Source of the DNA: Planctomycetota bacterium
GTDB taxonomy: Bacteria; Patescibacteriota; Patescibacteriia; Patescibacteriales; UBA12465
NCBI GenBank assembly: GCA_025453315.1
Contig: JALOQQ010000002.1
Coordinates: 1-32,309, forward strand
Reading direction: 5' to 3'
DNA length: 32,309 nucleotides
Every line of letters starts with the position of its first letter. Position 1 is the stretch's first letter. Under the pieces are notes generated by a model that saw only the letters and a list, made by a program, of their open reading frames with translations, ran no database searches and was not told the origin of the DNA. This document shows, one piece after another, positions 24,374-31,250 of the stretch. The position numbers were made by a program, and so were the translations under genes.

Positions 24374-24922
24374 TTACTCTATAACTTGTATTTTACTTAC
24401 TTGTACGCCAAATTGTTTAGCATCGGCCTTGTGTAACATCCATACATCTACCCTATCATCGAAACGTTGATTCATTCGGTCTCTAACAATAAAGACTTTG
24501 TCTCCAAATAAATCAGGAATTTTTACTTTAGTACCAAAGGGTAGAAAATTAGCCGCTATAGTATCTTCTTCGCCGTGTTTACAAACATTAAAGCCATTAG
24601 CGGTTATACAAGGAGAATCGTCACATTGAGCCGCTTCTGAATTATAAGCCGTAATTGTTCTAAGGCTCTCTGATAGAATTTTAGCATCAGGGTTTTCTGG
24701 TAGATGATTAATTATAGTAATTTCATCTTCAGCCTGTTGATGTAATATTTCTAAGGCATTACCTTCAGATTGTGCTAGTTCACTCGCCACGGCCTCGTCA
24801 GCTAAGGTTGGCATGGGAAAGAGGAGGGCTTGGAAACCAAAAGCAATAAATAAGAAGGAAAGAACACGTTTTTTTAAAAGAACTGAAATAATCCGTTTAT
24901 AACGATATTTCTGTTTTTTCAT
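24374..24922 (-). CDS. Exported 3D-domain protein
   Basis: A 182-residue protein. The N-terminus is basic, followed by a hydrophobic signal segment (~18-40) ending near PTLADEA, so it is probably secreted or anchored. After a helical stretch (~45-85), the C-terminal ~85-182 is a 3D domain (double-psi barrel): RTITAYNSEAAQCDDSPCITANG, then FLPFGTKVKIP and FIVRDRMNQRFDDRVDVWM with the three conserved aspartates. 3D domains occur in cell-wall-active proteins related to MltA and YuiC/Rpf-like enzymes, so peptidoglycan remodelling is likely. The family function is inferred, not shown. It is a single-gene unit. Confidence 0.85.
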   Translation of the reverse strand: MKKQKYRYKRIISVLLKKRVLSFLFIAFGFQALLFPMPTLADEAVASELAQSEGNALEILHQQAEDEITIINHLPENPDAKILSESLRTITAYNSEAAQCDDSPCITANGFNVCKHGEEDTIAANFLPFGTKVKIPDLFGDKVFIVRDRMNQRFDDRVDVWMLHKADAKQFGVQVSKIQVIE

Positions 24923-24927
24923 AAATA

Positions 24928-24933
24928 ATTATA
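24928..24933 (-). promoter_or_regulatory. -10 element of the 3D-domain gene (leaderless)
   Basis: A perfect TATAAT on the minus strand ends 5 bases before the ATG, implying a leaderless mRNA. A 7-bp hairpin, AAATCCC (24949-24955) with GGGATTT (24964-24970), lies just upstream. Confidence 0.5.
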
Positions 24934-25010
24934 TTTTTGACAAATTAAAAATCCCATGTTATAGGGATTTCGACCTAACAGTTTTATCATATCAACAGGA
25001 TAAGTCAATC

Positions 25011-25039
25011 TTGACATCGATGGTTATTTATTGTTTGAT
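25011..25039 (+). promoter_or_regulatory. Possible promoter of the small P-loop gene
   Basis: A perfect TTGACA (25011-25016), a 17-base spacer and TTTGAT (25034-25039). It predicts a leader of about 17 bases before the ATG at 25063. Confidence 0.5.
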
Positions 25040-25062
25040 TATATTATAAGAATTTAACGTAT

Positions 25063-25296
25063 ATGAAGCAAATAATAATTTTTTTTGGTAAACCAGGCGC
25101 TGGAAAAACAACTTTGATCCAAAGTGCTTTGGAGCGCAACAGATATTTTGATTTAAAAGCTTTAGAAAGAAGATTGTTAAGAGATTTCCCAAATTCACAT
25201 TTGAATTTGCTTAAAGAAAATGGTTTAGATTTTAAAATTTTAAATACAGAAAACAATGTTGTACAAAATATAAAAATAATAAAAAATAGGCAATAA
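25063..25296 (+). CDS. Small P-loop protein, possibly a truncated nucleotide kinase
   Basis: A 77-residue frame starting MKQIIIFFGKPGAGKTTLIQ. It has a textbook Walker A (GKPGAGKT, residues ~9-16) after a beta strand, followed by basic helical sequence. No Walker B or lid follows, so it cannot be a full kinase or ATPase. Its promoter (TTGACA), T(-1) ATG and a terminator whose loop contains the stop codon suggest that it is a real short gene rather than a decayed end. It could be the N-terminal remnant of an adenylate-kinase-like protein or an independent small protein. I do not recognise a family. Confidence 0.55.
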   Translation: MKQIIIFFGKPGAGKTTLIQSALERNRYFDLKALERRLLRDFPNSHLNLLKENGLDFKILNTENNVVQNIKIIKNRQ

Positions 25297-25307
25297 GCCT
25301 ATTTTTT
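25281..25307 (+). terminator. Intrinsic terminator overlapping the P-loop gene stop
   Basis: AAAAAATAGGC (25281-25291) pairs perfectly with GCCTATTTTTT (25297-25307). The TAA stop codon lies in the 5-base loop. It works in both directions, so it could also end transcripts coming from tRNA-Glu. Confidence 0.88.
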
Positions 25308-25312
25308 ATTCG

Positions 25313-25384
25313 TAGTCCCTAGGGGAATCGAACCCCTATTATCAGGATGAAAACCTGGTGTCCTAACCATTAGACGAAGGGACC
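25313..25384 (-). tRNA. tRNA-Glu (anticodon TTC)
   Basis: Read on the minus strand: acceptor GGTCCCT with AGGGACT (first pair G-U), anticodon loop TTTTCAT (anticodon TTC), T-arm AGGGG-TTCGATT-CCCCT, discriminator A. CCA is not encoded. Confidence 0.94.
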
Positions 25385-25476
25385 AAAATTTATTCAATTA
25401 AAAAATTAAGCCAAAAATGTCTTAATTGATTATATTGTATATATAAGGCGATACATTGTCAATAATTTTATTTAAA

Positions 25477-25505
25477 TTTACAGTCCGGATATAAAATGAT
25501 AGTAT
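25477..25505 (+). promoter_or_regulatory. Possible promoter of tsaD
   Basis: TTTACA (25477-25482), a 17-base spacer and TAGTAT (25500-25505), with a TATAAA overlapping just downstream. The leader would be about 15 bases. Confidence 0.4.
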
Positions 25506-25526
25506 AAAATTATTAATTTATTACTT

Positions 25527-26567
25527 ATGTTTATTTTAGGTGTTGAAACTAGCTGTGACGAAACTTCTGCTTCAGTTCTTTCTGGAACTGGCCAGAAAAT
25601 AAAAATACTTTCTAATGTAGTGGCTTCACAGATAGAAATTCATAAAAAATATAATGGAGTTGTGCCAGAAATAGCTGCTCGTGAGCATGTTTTAAATATT
25701 ATTCCGGTAATTAATGAAGCATTAGTTAAGGCTAAGACATCTTATAAAAAAATTGATTTTTTAGCAGTTACTATTGGCCCAGGTTTAATTACTTCTTTAA
25801 TTCCTGGTATAGAAGCTACTAGGTCTTTATCTTATGCCTGGAATGTCCCGGTTATACCTATTAATCATATTGAAGGACATATTTATTCTAGTTTTATTAA
25901 TATTAGTAATCAGAATGTCTTTCCGGCCCTTATTTTAATCGTGTCTGGTGGCCATACTACTATAGTATTAATGAAAAATCATGGTAAGTATAAGATTGTT
26001 GGCGAAACCAGGGATGACGCTGCTGGGGAAGCCTTTGATAAGGCCGCAAAAATGCTGGGACTTGGTTATCCTGGTGGGCCAATAATTTCAGAAAAAGCTA
26101 GAATTTTTCAAGAGAGGGGTAAAAAATCAACATTATCACTTCCCCGCCCCATGATTAACTCTAATGACTTTGATTTTTCATTCTCTGGCCTTAAAACCGC
26201 TCTACTTTATCAACTTAAAAAGGATTTAAATTGGCATAATAGAGTTGAAGAATATTGTTATGAGGTTCAACAGGCTATTATTGATGTTTTAATTATTAAA
26301 ACAATGAAAGCGGCTATCAAAAATAAGGTAAAAACCGTAGTTCTTTGCGGAGGTGTTTCAGCTAATAAAAAATTAAGATTAGATTTACAAGAGAAAGTAG
26401 AAAATGAACTAAATTTACCATTTTTTGTTCCAGAATTTCAGTATACTACTGATAATGCCGCTATGATTGCCTCAGCCGCTTATTTTAAAGTAAAAAATAA
26501 AGTAAATTTTAAGAAAAATACTGATTGGCAGAAATTAAAAGCTAACTCTTCTTTAGATTTATGCTAA
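25527..26567 (+). CDS. tsaD: tRNA N6-adenosine threonylcarbamoyltransferase
   Basis: The Kae1/TsaD/Qri7 enzyme that transfers threonylcarbamoyl to A37 of ANN-decoding tRNAs. The 346-residue length is typical. The ASKHA-fold N-terminus MFILGVETSCDETSASV, the metal-binding HIEGH (H114, H118), the nucleotide-binding VSGGHT, the AAGEAFDKAAKMLGLGYPGGP block and the later DNAAMIA with its metal-binding aspartate are all present. Its usual partners TsaB, TsaC and TsaE are not in this window. It is followed by tRNA-Cys after 129 bases. Confidence 0.97.
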   Translation: MFILGVETSCDETSASVLSGTGQKIKILSNVVASQIEIHKKYNGVVPEIAAREHVLNIIPVINEALVKAKTSYKKIDFLAVTIGPGLITSLIPGIEATRSLSYAWNVPVIPINHIEGHIYSSFINISNQNVFPALILIVSGGHTTIVLMKNHGKYKIVGETRDDAAGEAFDKAAKMLGLGYPGGPIISEKARIFQERGKKSTLSLPRPMINSNDFDFSFSGLKTALLYQLKKDLNWHNRVEEYCYEVQQAIIDVLIIKTMKAAIKNKVKTVVLCGGVSANKKLRLDLQEKVENELNLPFFVPEFQYTTDNAAMIASAAYFKVKNKVNFKKNTDWQKLKANSSLDLC

Positions 26568-26696
26568 AATAAGCCCTTTTAATTGTTTTTAGATAAAACA
26601 TTAGTGTTTTGTTGTTTGTGTCATCATTGAAACTCACTGTTTACAAAATATTGGTAGTATTATATATTAATATTGTTGTTTTGCGATATTATTATT

Positions 26697-26770
26697 GGCT
26701 CGGTGGCGAAGCTGGCTAACGCGGCAGTCTGCAAAACTGCTATCCATCGGTTCGAGCCCGATCCGAGCCT
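26697..26770 (+). tRNA. tRNA-Cys (anticodon GCA)
   Basis: Acceptor GGCTCGG (26697-26703) with CCGAGCC (26763-26769), anticodon stem GCAGT/ACTGC around CTGCAAA (anticodon GCA), T-arm ATCGG-TTCGAGC-CCGAT, discriminator T. CCA is not encoded. Confidence 0.95.
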
Positions 26771-26775
26771 CAAGA

Positions 26776-26806
26776 TAAGTCCATTTTTTTATGGACTTAT
26801 TTTTTT
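26776..26806 (+). terminator. Intrinsic terminator after tRNA-Cys
   Basis: TAAGTCCAT (26776-26784) pairs with ATGGACTTA (26791-26799), loop of six T, then a run of seven T. Confidence 0.92.
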
Positions 26807-26812
26807 ATTAAG

Positions 26813-26970
26813 ATATTCACATTGTTGTGTAAAATTGTGGATAACCTGTGTTTTAAGTGCATAAATTAGGCATTTAAGTCCAAAATACCTTAGACTAAAG
26901 ATGTTAATTTAAAAAATAAAAAGGCATCTTTTTGTCTAATATTAGCTATAAATAAGCTATTTTGTACACA
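26813..26970. other. Clustered DnaA boxes, candidate replication origin or DnaA-titration site
   Basis: Boxes compared with TTATNCACA: ATATTCACA (+, 26813-26821, 8/9), TTTTACACA (-, 26826-26834, 8/9), TTATCCACA (-, 26836-26844, exact), TAAAACACA (-, 26847-26855, 7/9), TTATGCACT (-, 26856-26864, 8/9) and TTGTACACA (+, 26962-26970, 8/9). The four minus-strand boxes begin at intervals of 10, 11 and 9 bases, so they share one helical face. The region 26865-26960 is AT-rich and holds a stem-loop, TTAGAC (26890-26895) with GTCTAA (26934-26939) and AAGATG (26898-26903) with CATCTT (26925-26930). No coding frame is supportable. Confidence 0.55.
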
Positions 26971-26974
26971 AATA

Positions 26975-27003
26975 TTGACCCCACTATTAGAAAATGCTAT
27001 AAT
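26975..27003 (+). promoter_or_regulatory. Strong sigma-70-type promoter driving the intergenic RNA
   Basis: TTGACC (26975-26980), a 17-base spacer and a perfect TATAAT (26998-27003). Among the best promoter matches in the window, yet no protein gene begins for 570 bases downstream. Expected start of transcription is about 27,010. Confidence 0.75.
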
Positions 27004-27009
27004 TATCTT

Positions 27010-27516
27010 ATAAGTTGATTGATTATTATATTTTGATGCAACGGAAAATTGAATAAAAAATTTATACATCGTTCTTTAGGCTTAAAAACAAAATAAATTG
27101 AAAATTGAATCGATCTTTATGTTCCTTTTTAACTAGAAGAAGTTTAGCTAAGTTTCTTAGATGAATTTCTTTGCTTTTTACTGATTCAGATTATTGAGAA
27201 TATTGACTCAAATAAATGCAAAATGAAAATTTTGCAACGATAAAGAAATGCAATAACAAAAAAAGAAGGATTATTATATTTCTTTATTATCGGTGAATTT
27301 CAGGTAAAACGGTCGGAATAGAATGAACTATTCACCACGAATTGGTAAAAAGTGGCTTCTACTCAATAAGAAGCTCCTCCCTAAGACATTAAATATTTCT
27401 TATCTATTTTAATTAATGGAAAAAGAATATCGTCTAAGGGTATAGGGGATCCAACTTGGCCTAGTAATTATTTTATATTATATATAAAAGGGGCCTCGTT
27501 GGCCCCTTTTATTTTT
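27010..27516 (+). ncRNA. Candidate structured non-coding RNA of about 500 nt, family unknown
   Basis: Bounded by a strong promoter and a strong terminator, without a convincing reading frame. Hairpins in order: AACG/CGTT near 27,040-27,073; TTGAG/CTCAA near 27,193-27,210; a perfect 8-bp stem TGCAAAAT (27217-27224) / ATTTTGCA (27229-27236) capped by a GAAA tetraloop; CGATAA-AGAAAT (27238-27249) with 27278-27292; GGTGAAT-TTCA (27292-27302) with TGAA-CT-ATTCACC (27324-27336); GCTTCT (27355-27360) with AGAAGC (27369-27374); and CCCTAAGAC (27379-27387) with GTCTAAGGG (27432-27440, one A-A mismatch). The hallmarks of RNase P RNA (GAGGAAAGUC), tmRNA (GGATTCGAC and a tRNA-like 3' end) and SRP RNA (GGTCAGG-type apex) were not found, so I leave it unnamed. 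Length and structure density fit a large structured RNA. Confidence 0.6.
27486..27516 (+). terminator. Strong intrinsic terminator of the intergenic RNA
   Basis: AAAAGGGGCC (27486-27495) pairs perfectly with GGCCCCTTTT (27501-27510), loop TCGTT, tail ATTTTT. It is the most GC-rich hairpin in this region. Confidence 0.93.
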
Positions 27517-27572
27517 GGGAAAAAACTGGTTTAATAGAGAAATAGTATTTTATATTATTGAATTATAAATTT

Positions 27573-28634
27573 ATGGCACTATCTATTGGTATAGTTGGTT
27601 TGCCCAATGTTGGAAAATCTACCTTATTTAATGTTTTAACCAAAAAGCAAGTTGAAGCTTCTAATTATCCATTTTGTACTATTGACCCTAATGTTGGGGT
27701 TGTGAAAGTACCAGATATTCGTTTAGATAAGATCGCTGCTATTTCTAAGCCAGAAAAAATTATTTCCGCGGCTATCGAGTTTGTTGATATTGCTGGTTTA
27801 GTAAAAGGAGCTCATGAGGGCGAGGGTCTAGGCAATCAATTCTTATCACATATTCGCGAGTGTGATGCTATTTGTGAAGTAATTAGAGCTTTTAAAAATG
27901 ATGACATTATTCATGTGGCCGGTAAAGTTGACCCCAGAGAAGATAAAGAAACTATTAACATGGAACTTATTTTTGCTGATCTTTCTACAGTTGATAAGAG
28001 ATTAGAAAAGGTTGTTAAAGAAACAAAAAGTGGAGACAAAGAAGCTATAAAATTAAAAGACTTATTGGAAAAGACCAAAAAACATTTAGAGTCTGGCCTA
28101 GCCGCACGTACCTTATCTTTAGATGAAGATGAAAATAAGGCTTTAAAGAATCTTGGATTATTAACAATTAAGCCTATGATTTATCTTTTGAATAATGATG
28201 GTGGCGAAAATGTTGATTTGGGCCAAACTCAAGAAGAAATTATTAATATTAATGTTAAAATAGAAGAAGAAATTGCTAGTTTGCCAGAAGAAGAGCAAGC
28301 GGAATATAAGAAAGAACTAGGAATAGAACAAAGTGGTTTAGATAAATTAATTACTTCGGCTTATAGGTTGTTGGGATTAGAAACTTTTTTTACCACCGGG
28401 ACTGATGAAACCAGAGCTTGGACTATTATTAAGGGTAGTAAAGCCCCTCAGGCCGCTGGTGTTATTCATACTGATTTTGAGAAAGGTTTTATTAGAGCAG
28501 AGGTTATTTATTGGGAAGATTTCTTGGCAGTTGGCAGTGAATTAGCTGGTAGGGAAAAGGGATTATTACGAACAGAAGGGAAGGATTATGTTATGAAAGA
28601 TGGTGATATTTGTCATTTTTTAATAAATAAATAA
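27573..28634 (+). CDS. ychF: Redox-regulated ATPase YchF (Obg-family, OLA1-like)
   Basis: A 353-residue P-loop protein of the TRAFAC/Obg family that prefers ATP and associates with ribosomes. From the ATG at 27573 it starts MALSIGIVGLPNVGKST with Walker A at ~9-17, then NYPFCTIDPNVGVV (switch I), DIAGLVKGAHEGEGLGNQFL (G3 and switch II), MIYLLNND (the altered G4, in place of NKxD) and the C-terminal TGS-like domain ending GDICHFL. A TTG 15 bases upstream is less likely. It follows the RNA terminator by about 57 bases and is closed by its own terminator. Confidence 0.96.
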   Translation: MALSIGIVGLPNVGKSTLFNVLTKKQVEASNYPFCTIDPNVGVVKVPDIRLDKIAAISKPEKIISAAIEFVDIAGLVKGAHEGEGLGNQFLSHIRECDAICEVIRAFKNDDIIHVAGKVDPREDKETINMELIFADLSTVDKRLEKVVKETKSGDKEAIKLKDLLEKTKKHLESGLAARTLSLDEDENKALKNLGLLTIKPMIYLLNNDGGENVDLGQTQEEIININVKIEEEIASLPEEEQAEYKKELGIEQSGLDKLITSAYRLLGLETFFTTGTDETRAWTIIKGSKAPQAAGVIHTDFEKGFIRAEVIYWEDFLAVGSELAGREKGLLRTEGKDYVMKDGDICHFLINK

Positions 28635-28692
28635 TCATTAAAAACATTCCCTTTTTTCATTGTTATACTATATTATAATATTTGTTTTTATA

Positions 28693-28719
28693 AAAAAACC
28701 GTTCTGAAGGCGGTTTTTT
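28693..28719. terminator. Intrinsic terminator after ychF
   Basis: AAAAAACCG (28693-28701) pairs with CGGTTTTTT (28711-28719) across a 9-base loop. The A/T symmetry lets it serve both ychF and the convergent methyltransferase gene. Confidence 0.9.
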
Positions 28720-28755
28720 GTTATTTAAAATTATTTTATTATTTAAATTTATTTA

Positions 28756-29973
28756 TTATATTTTTTCTAATAATATTATTTCTCGCCACACCCTTTGTCC
28801 TTCGCGACCGTAGATTATGGTTTTTCTAAAACTGAGTGGCAGATGTTTTAAAAAATTAAATTTTTCATTTATTGTATCAATAATTTTTAAACCAGAAGTG
28901 CTAGGATTTAAAAACTTCATTTGTTTTTTACCTTCTCTTTCAAAAATAAACACTGGCCAAATTATTACTACTCGACCACCTTTTTTTATTAGTTGATAAA
29001 TTTGAGAAATGGCTTTGCTATATAGATTTTCTAATTCTTGTATTATTTTTTCGGTTCCATATTCTCCTCTTTGTGGGCCAAGATAGGGCTCGGTTACTAC
29101 TAAATCTATAGAGTTTTTTTCTATTTTTGTTGCTAAAACACAAGCATCTTCTAATAGGTATCTAATCGTAATATTGGTAAGTTTATATTTTTCTTCAATC
29201 CAAGAAATATTTTCTTTAGAGTCTTTTAAAGCTTTTTCTGAAATATCAGAGCCAATTAAATTTTTATAGCCCAGAGTTAGAGCTTCGCTTAAAACCGTAC
29301 CAGAACCACAAAAGGGATCTAAGAGTATTTTAAAAATTTTTCCTTTATTTTTGCCAGCGATATTTAGCATGATACGAGCAAGTTTTGGTGGTAGCATGCC
29401 AGATAAATCATCGCGTGAAGGACGACCATAATCTCGTGCTGAAAAGTCTTTAAAGTCTTGAGTGGCTAATGTTTTTCCTAATAAAATTTTATTTCCATCT
29501 TTAATAAAAGAAACTTCTAAACCACAAGATTCTTCCAAATCTAATAATTTATTTTGTACTACTATTACACTAGAAAGTATTTTTTCTTTACTAATCACCC
29601 AACGGCATTTAACATTTTTCTTTTTTAATTCGGTTTTGACAGTCATGCCTAATATTTTTGCGCTAGTTTTTATTTTGCCATGAAAAGAAAAACCGAAATT
29701 AAACTTTTTGTCTGGGTGTTTATCTGCTATTTTTATAGCTAATTCTTTAGTTTTAAATATTAGATCAGGAAGAGAACCATTACTTTCATCTAAAATAATA
29801 CCTATTTTTATAGTTCCCCCCAAAATATTCATTAAAGACTTAATATCTTGTTCTTCTTCTGTTTGCCAGGTTAGAATATCTGAGCCGATTAAATCTAAAC
29901 GACCCTCCACAATATTGGAGATTTCGGCTATAGAAAGTGCTGGATTGGAGCCTAAAAGAAAAAAATATTTCAT
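28756..29973 (-). CDS. TRM11/Trm-G10-like RNA N2-guanine methyltransferase
   Basis: About 405 residues. The N-terminal half (MKYFFLLGSNPALSIAEI onward) resembles the THUMP-containing substrate-binding part of archaeal and eukaryotic TRM11 proteins. The C-terminal half is a Rossmann methyltransferase with motif I LLDPFCGSGTVLSEAL, acidic motif LIGSDIS and catalytic motif VTEPYLGP, in the position of the (N/D/S)PP(Y/F) motif of amino-methylating enzymes. Guanosine-N2 methylation of tRNA is the likely activity; the exact site is unknown. I prefer the ATG at 29973 because it has T at -1 and matches where family members begin. An ATG 18 bases upstream (29991) is possible. Confidence 0.82.
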   Translation of the reverse strand: MKYFFLLGSNPALSIAEISNIVEGRLDLIGSDILTWQTEEEQDIKSLMNILGGTIKIGIILDESNGSLPDLIFKTKELAIKIADKHPDKKFNFGFSFHGKIKTSAKILGMTVKTELKKKNVKCRWVISKEKILSSVIVVQNKLLDLEESCGLEVSFIKDGNKILLGKTLATQDFKDFSARDYGRPSRDDLSGMLPPKLARIMLNIAGKNKGKIFKILLDPFCGSGTVLSEALTLGYKNLIGSDISEKALKDSKENISWIEEKYKLTNITIRYLLEDACVLATKIEKNSIDLVVTEPYLGPQRGEYGTEKIIQELENLYSKAISQIYQLIKKGGRVVIIWPVFIFEREGKKQMKFLNPSTSGLKIIDTINEKFNFLKHLPLSFRKTIIYGREGQRVWREIILLEKI

Positions 29974-30034
29974 ATTTATATTATTAGGCATTATTCAATC
30001 TTTGGCAAACTTTTTTTCGTTTTTATTTTTACTC

Positions 30035-30063
30035 TTGATTTTTTCTTTGAATTGTATTAATAT
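30035..30063 (+). promoter_or_regulatory. Possible promoter of the rpsF operon
   Basis: TTGATT (30035-30040), a 17-base spacer and TAATAT (30058-30063). It predicts a leader of about 190 bases containing several hairpins. Confidence 0.45.
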
Positions 30064-30093
30064 ATAGAAACAATTTAACAATATCTTTCCCAC

Positions 30094-30178
30094 ATCTCTC
30101 TTTAGAGATAGCTTCGCAATTAGACGAAGTTAAAGGTATTTCCGTAATTAACCCCGGAAAGCCGAGGTTTTTATTTTA
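30094..30178 (+). promoter_or_regulatory. rpsF leader with alternative hairpins (candidate attenuator)
   Basis: Three elements follow each other: ATCTCT (30094-30099) / AGAGAT (30104-30109); CTTCG (30112-30116) / CGAAG (30125-30129); and a terminator-like hairpin AACC-CCGG (30150-30157) / CCG-A-GGTT (30162-30169) with a U-rich tail. A competing stem, TTTCCG (30139-30144) / CGGAAA (30155-30160), uses the same CGG bases, so the two cannot form together. The CCG-rich stem is also reminiscent of the S6:S18-binding leader known from other bacteria. The remainder of 29992-30263 shows no gene. Confidence 0.45.
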
Positions 30179-30263
30179 TAAAGACCAGGAAAGCTGTTAT
30201 TAATTGATTATTAATTTAATTCAAGTTGAAATTAAATTAAGGTTTAATTTTTTATAATTCACT

Positions 30264-30761
30264 ATGTCAAAAACCAAACAATCGGGCCTAGCCCATTATG
30301 AAATCCTTTTCATCGTACCAAACAGGTTTACTGAAGAAGAGGCTAAAGAAGTAATCGCTAAAGTTGAAAAGAACATTAAAGACAATGGCGGTGAAATTAC
30401 TTACCAAGAATATTGGGGTAAAAAGAAGTTAGCTTATATTATTGATCACAATAATTATGGCTATTACCAGCTTTTAGAATTTGATTACGAAAGCACTTTA
30501 TTGGAAAAATTAGATTCCAACTTACGTCTCTCGACTGAAATATTGAGACATCAAATTGTTAGAATGAAAAAACGCAGTTCTGAAGAAATTGCTAAGGCCA
30601 AAGAAAAAACTGATAAATTAAATGCTAAAGAAGAAGTGGTAGAGAAAGAAGAAAAGAAAGAAAAGCCAGATAAAGCCAAAGCTAAGGAAAAGGCTAAAAT
30701 TGATTTAAAAGATTTAGATGAGAAGTTGGAAGGTATTTTAAATGCTAAAGATTTATTATAA
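30264..30761 (+). CDS. rpsF: 30S ribosomal protein S6 with a charged C-terminal extension
   Basis: The core (~1-105) matches S6: HYEILFIVPNRFTEEEAKEV, the WGKKKLAYIIDHNNYGYYQLLEF strand region (~48-70) and ILRHQIVRMKK. It binds S18 and 16S rRNA in the platform of the small subunit. The total of 165 residues is longer than the roughly 95-135 usual in bacteria: residues ~108-165 are a Lys/Glu/Ala-rich helical tail of unknown role. It is the first gene of rpsF-ssb-rpsR, the conserved order, and is preceded by a structured leader. Confidence 0.95.
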   Translation: MSKTKQSGLAHYEILFIVPNRFTEEEAKEVIAKVEKNIKDNGGEITYQEYWGKKKLAYIIDHNNYGYYQLLEFDYESTLLEKLDSNLRLSTEILRHQIVRMKKRSSEEIAKAKEKTDKLNAKEEVVEKEEKKEKPDKAKAKEKAKIDLKDLDEKLEGILNAKDLL

Positions 30762-30809
30762 ACAAAAGCGTCTTGTCGCGACTCAGATCGCCAAACGCTC
30801 AACAAATCT

Positions 30810-31238
30810 ATGAATTTAAACAAAGCCATGATCATCGGCAACTTAACTAGGGATCCGGAAGTAAGAACTACTCCTTCTGGACAATCGGTTGCTTCTTTCT
30901 CGGTAGCTACTAATTACACTTGGGTTGACCAATCTGGTCAAAAACAAGAAAAAGCTGAATTTCATAATGTTGTTGCTTGGAGAAAATTAGCAGAAATTTG
31001 TGGTCAATATTTAAAGAAGGGTTCTAAAGTTTATGTTGAAGGCCGTTTGCAAACCACTGATTGGGCTGGACAAGATGGAGTAAAAAAATATCGCACCGAA
31101 ATTGTCATGGAAAACATGATTATGTTGGACAAAATGGGCGGTGGCAATGCTACTAATAATACTAATAATATTGATACTATTTCACTTCCCGAAACTGACG
31201 GTGAAGAGGAAATCAGGGTGGAGAATATCCCCTTTTAA
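30810..31238 (+). CDS. ssb: Single-stranded DNA-binding protein
   Basis: A 142-residue SSB that coats ssDNA during replication and repair. The OB fold starts MNLNKAMIIGNLTRDPEVRTTPSG and continues with VASFSVATNYTW, FHNVVAWRKLAEICGQYLKKGSKVYVEGRLQT. A short Asn/Thr/Gly-rich linker (~110-122) leads to an acidic C-terminal tip that ends ENIPF, close to the canonical DDDIPF that recruits partner proteins. It sits between rpsF and rpsR, as in many bacteria, which couples replication and ribosome genes in one operon. Confidence 0.96.
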   Translation: MNLNKAMIIGNLTRDPEVRTTPSGQSVASFSVATNYTWVDQSGQKQEKAEFHNVVAWRKLAEICGQYLKKGSKVYVEGRLQTTDWAGQDGVKKYRTEIVMENMIMLDKMGGGNATNNTNNIDTISLPETDGEEEIRVENIPF

Positions 31239-31250
31239 TAAAACATTTAT

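Noticed and set aside
26597..26612. AAAACA-TTAG-TGTTTT hairpin after tsaD
   Set aside because: Weak AT stem without a proper U tract; cannot be separated from chance in this composition.
26673..26864. 63-codon frame across tRNA-Cys
   Set aside because: Its reading is produced by the tRNA sequence and terminator; not a protein.
27379..27440. Possible group I intron core (AGAC/GTCT P7-like pairing with AAGAATAT junction)
   Set aside because: Only four pairs plus a mismatch, no recognisable P, Q elements and no split exon on either side.
27355..27460. Resemblance of AGAAGCTCC...GGGGAT stems to IS200/IS605 right ends and TnpB guide RNAs
   Set aside because: No tnpA or tnpB frame, even decayed, lies nearby and the left end is not seen; the strong own promoter and terminator fit an independent RNA better.
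30551..30841. 96-codon minus-strand frame over the rpsF tail
   Set aside because: Serine/leucine-rich mirror of the Lys/Glu/Ala-rich S6 extension; no start signals.
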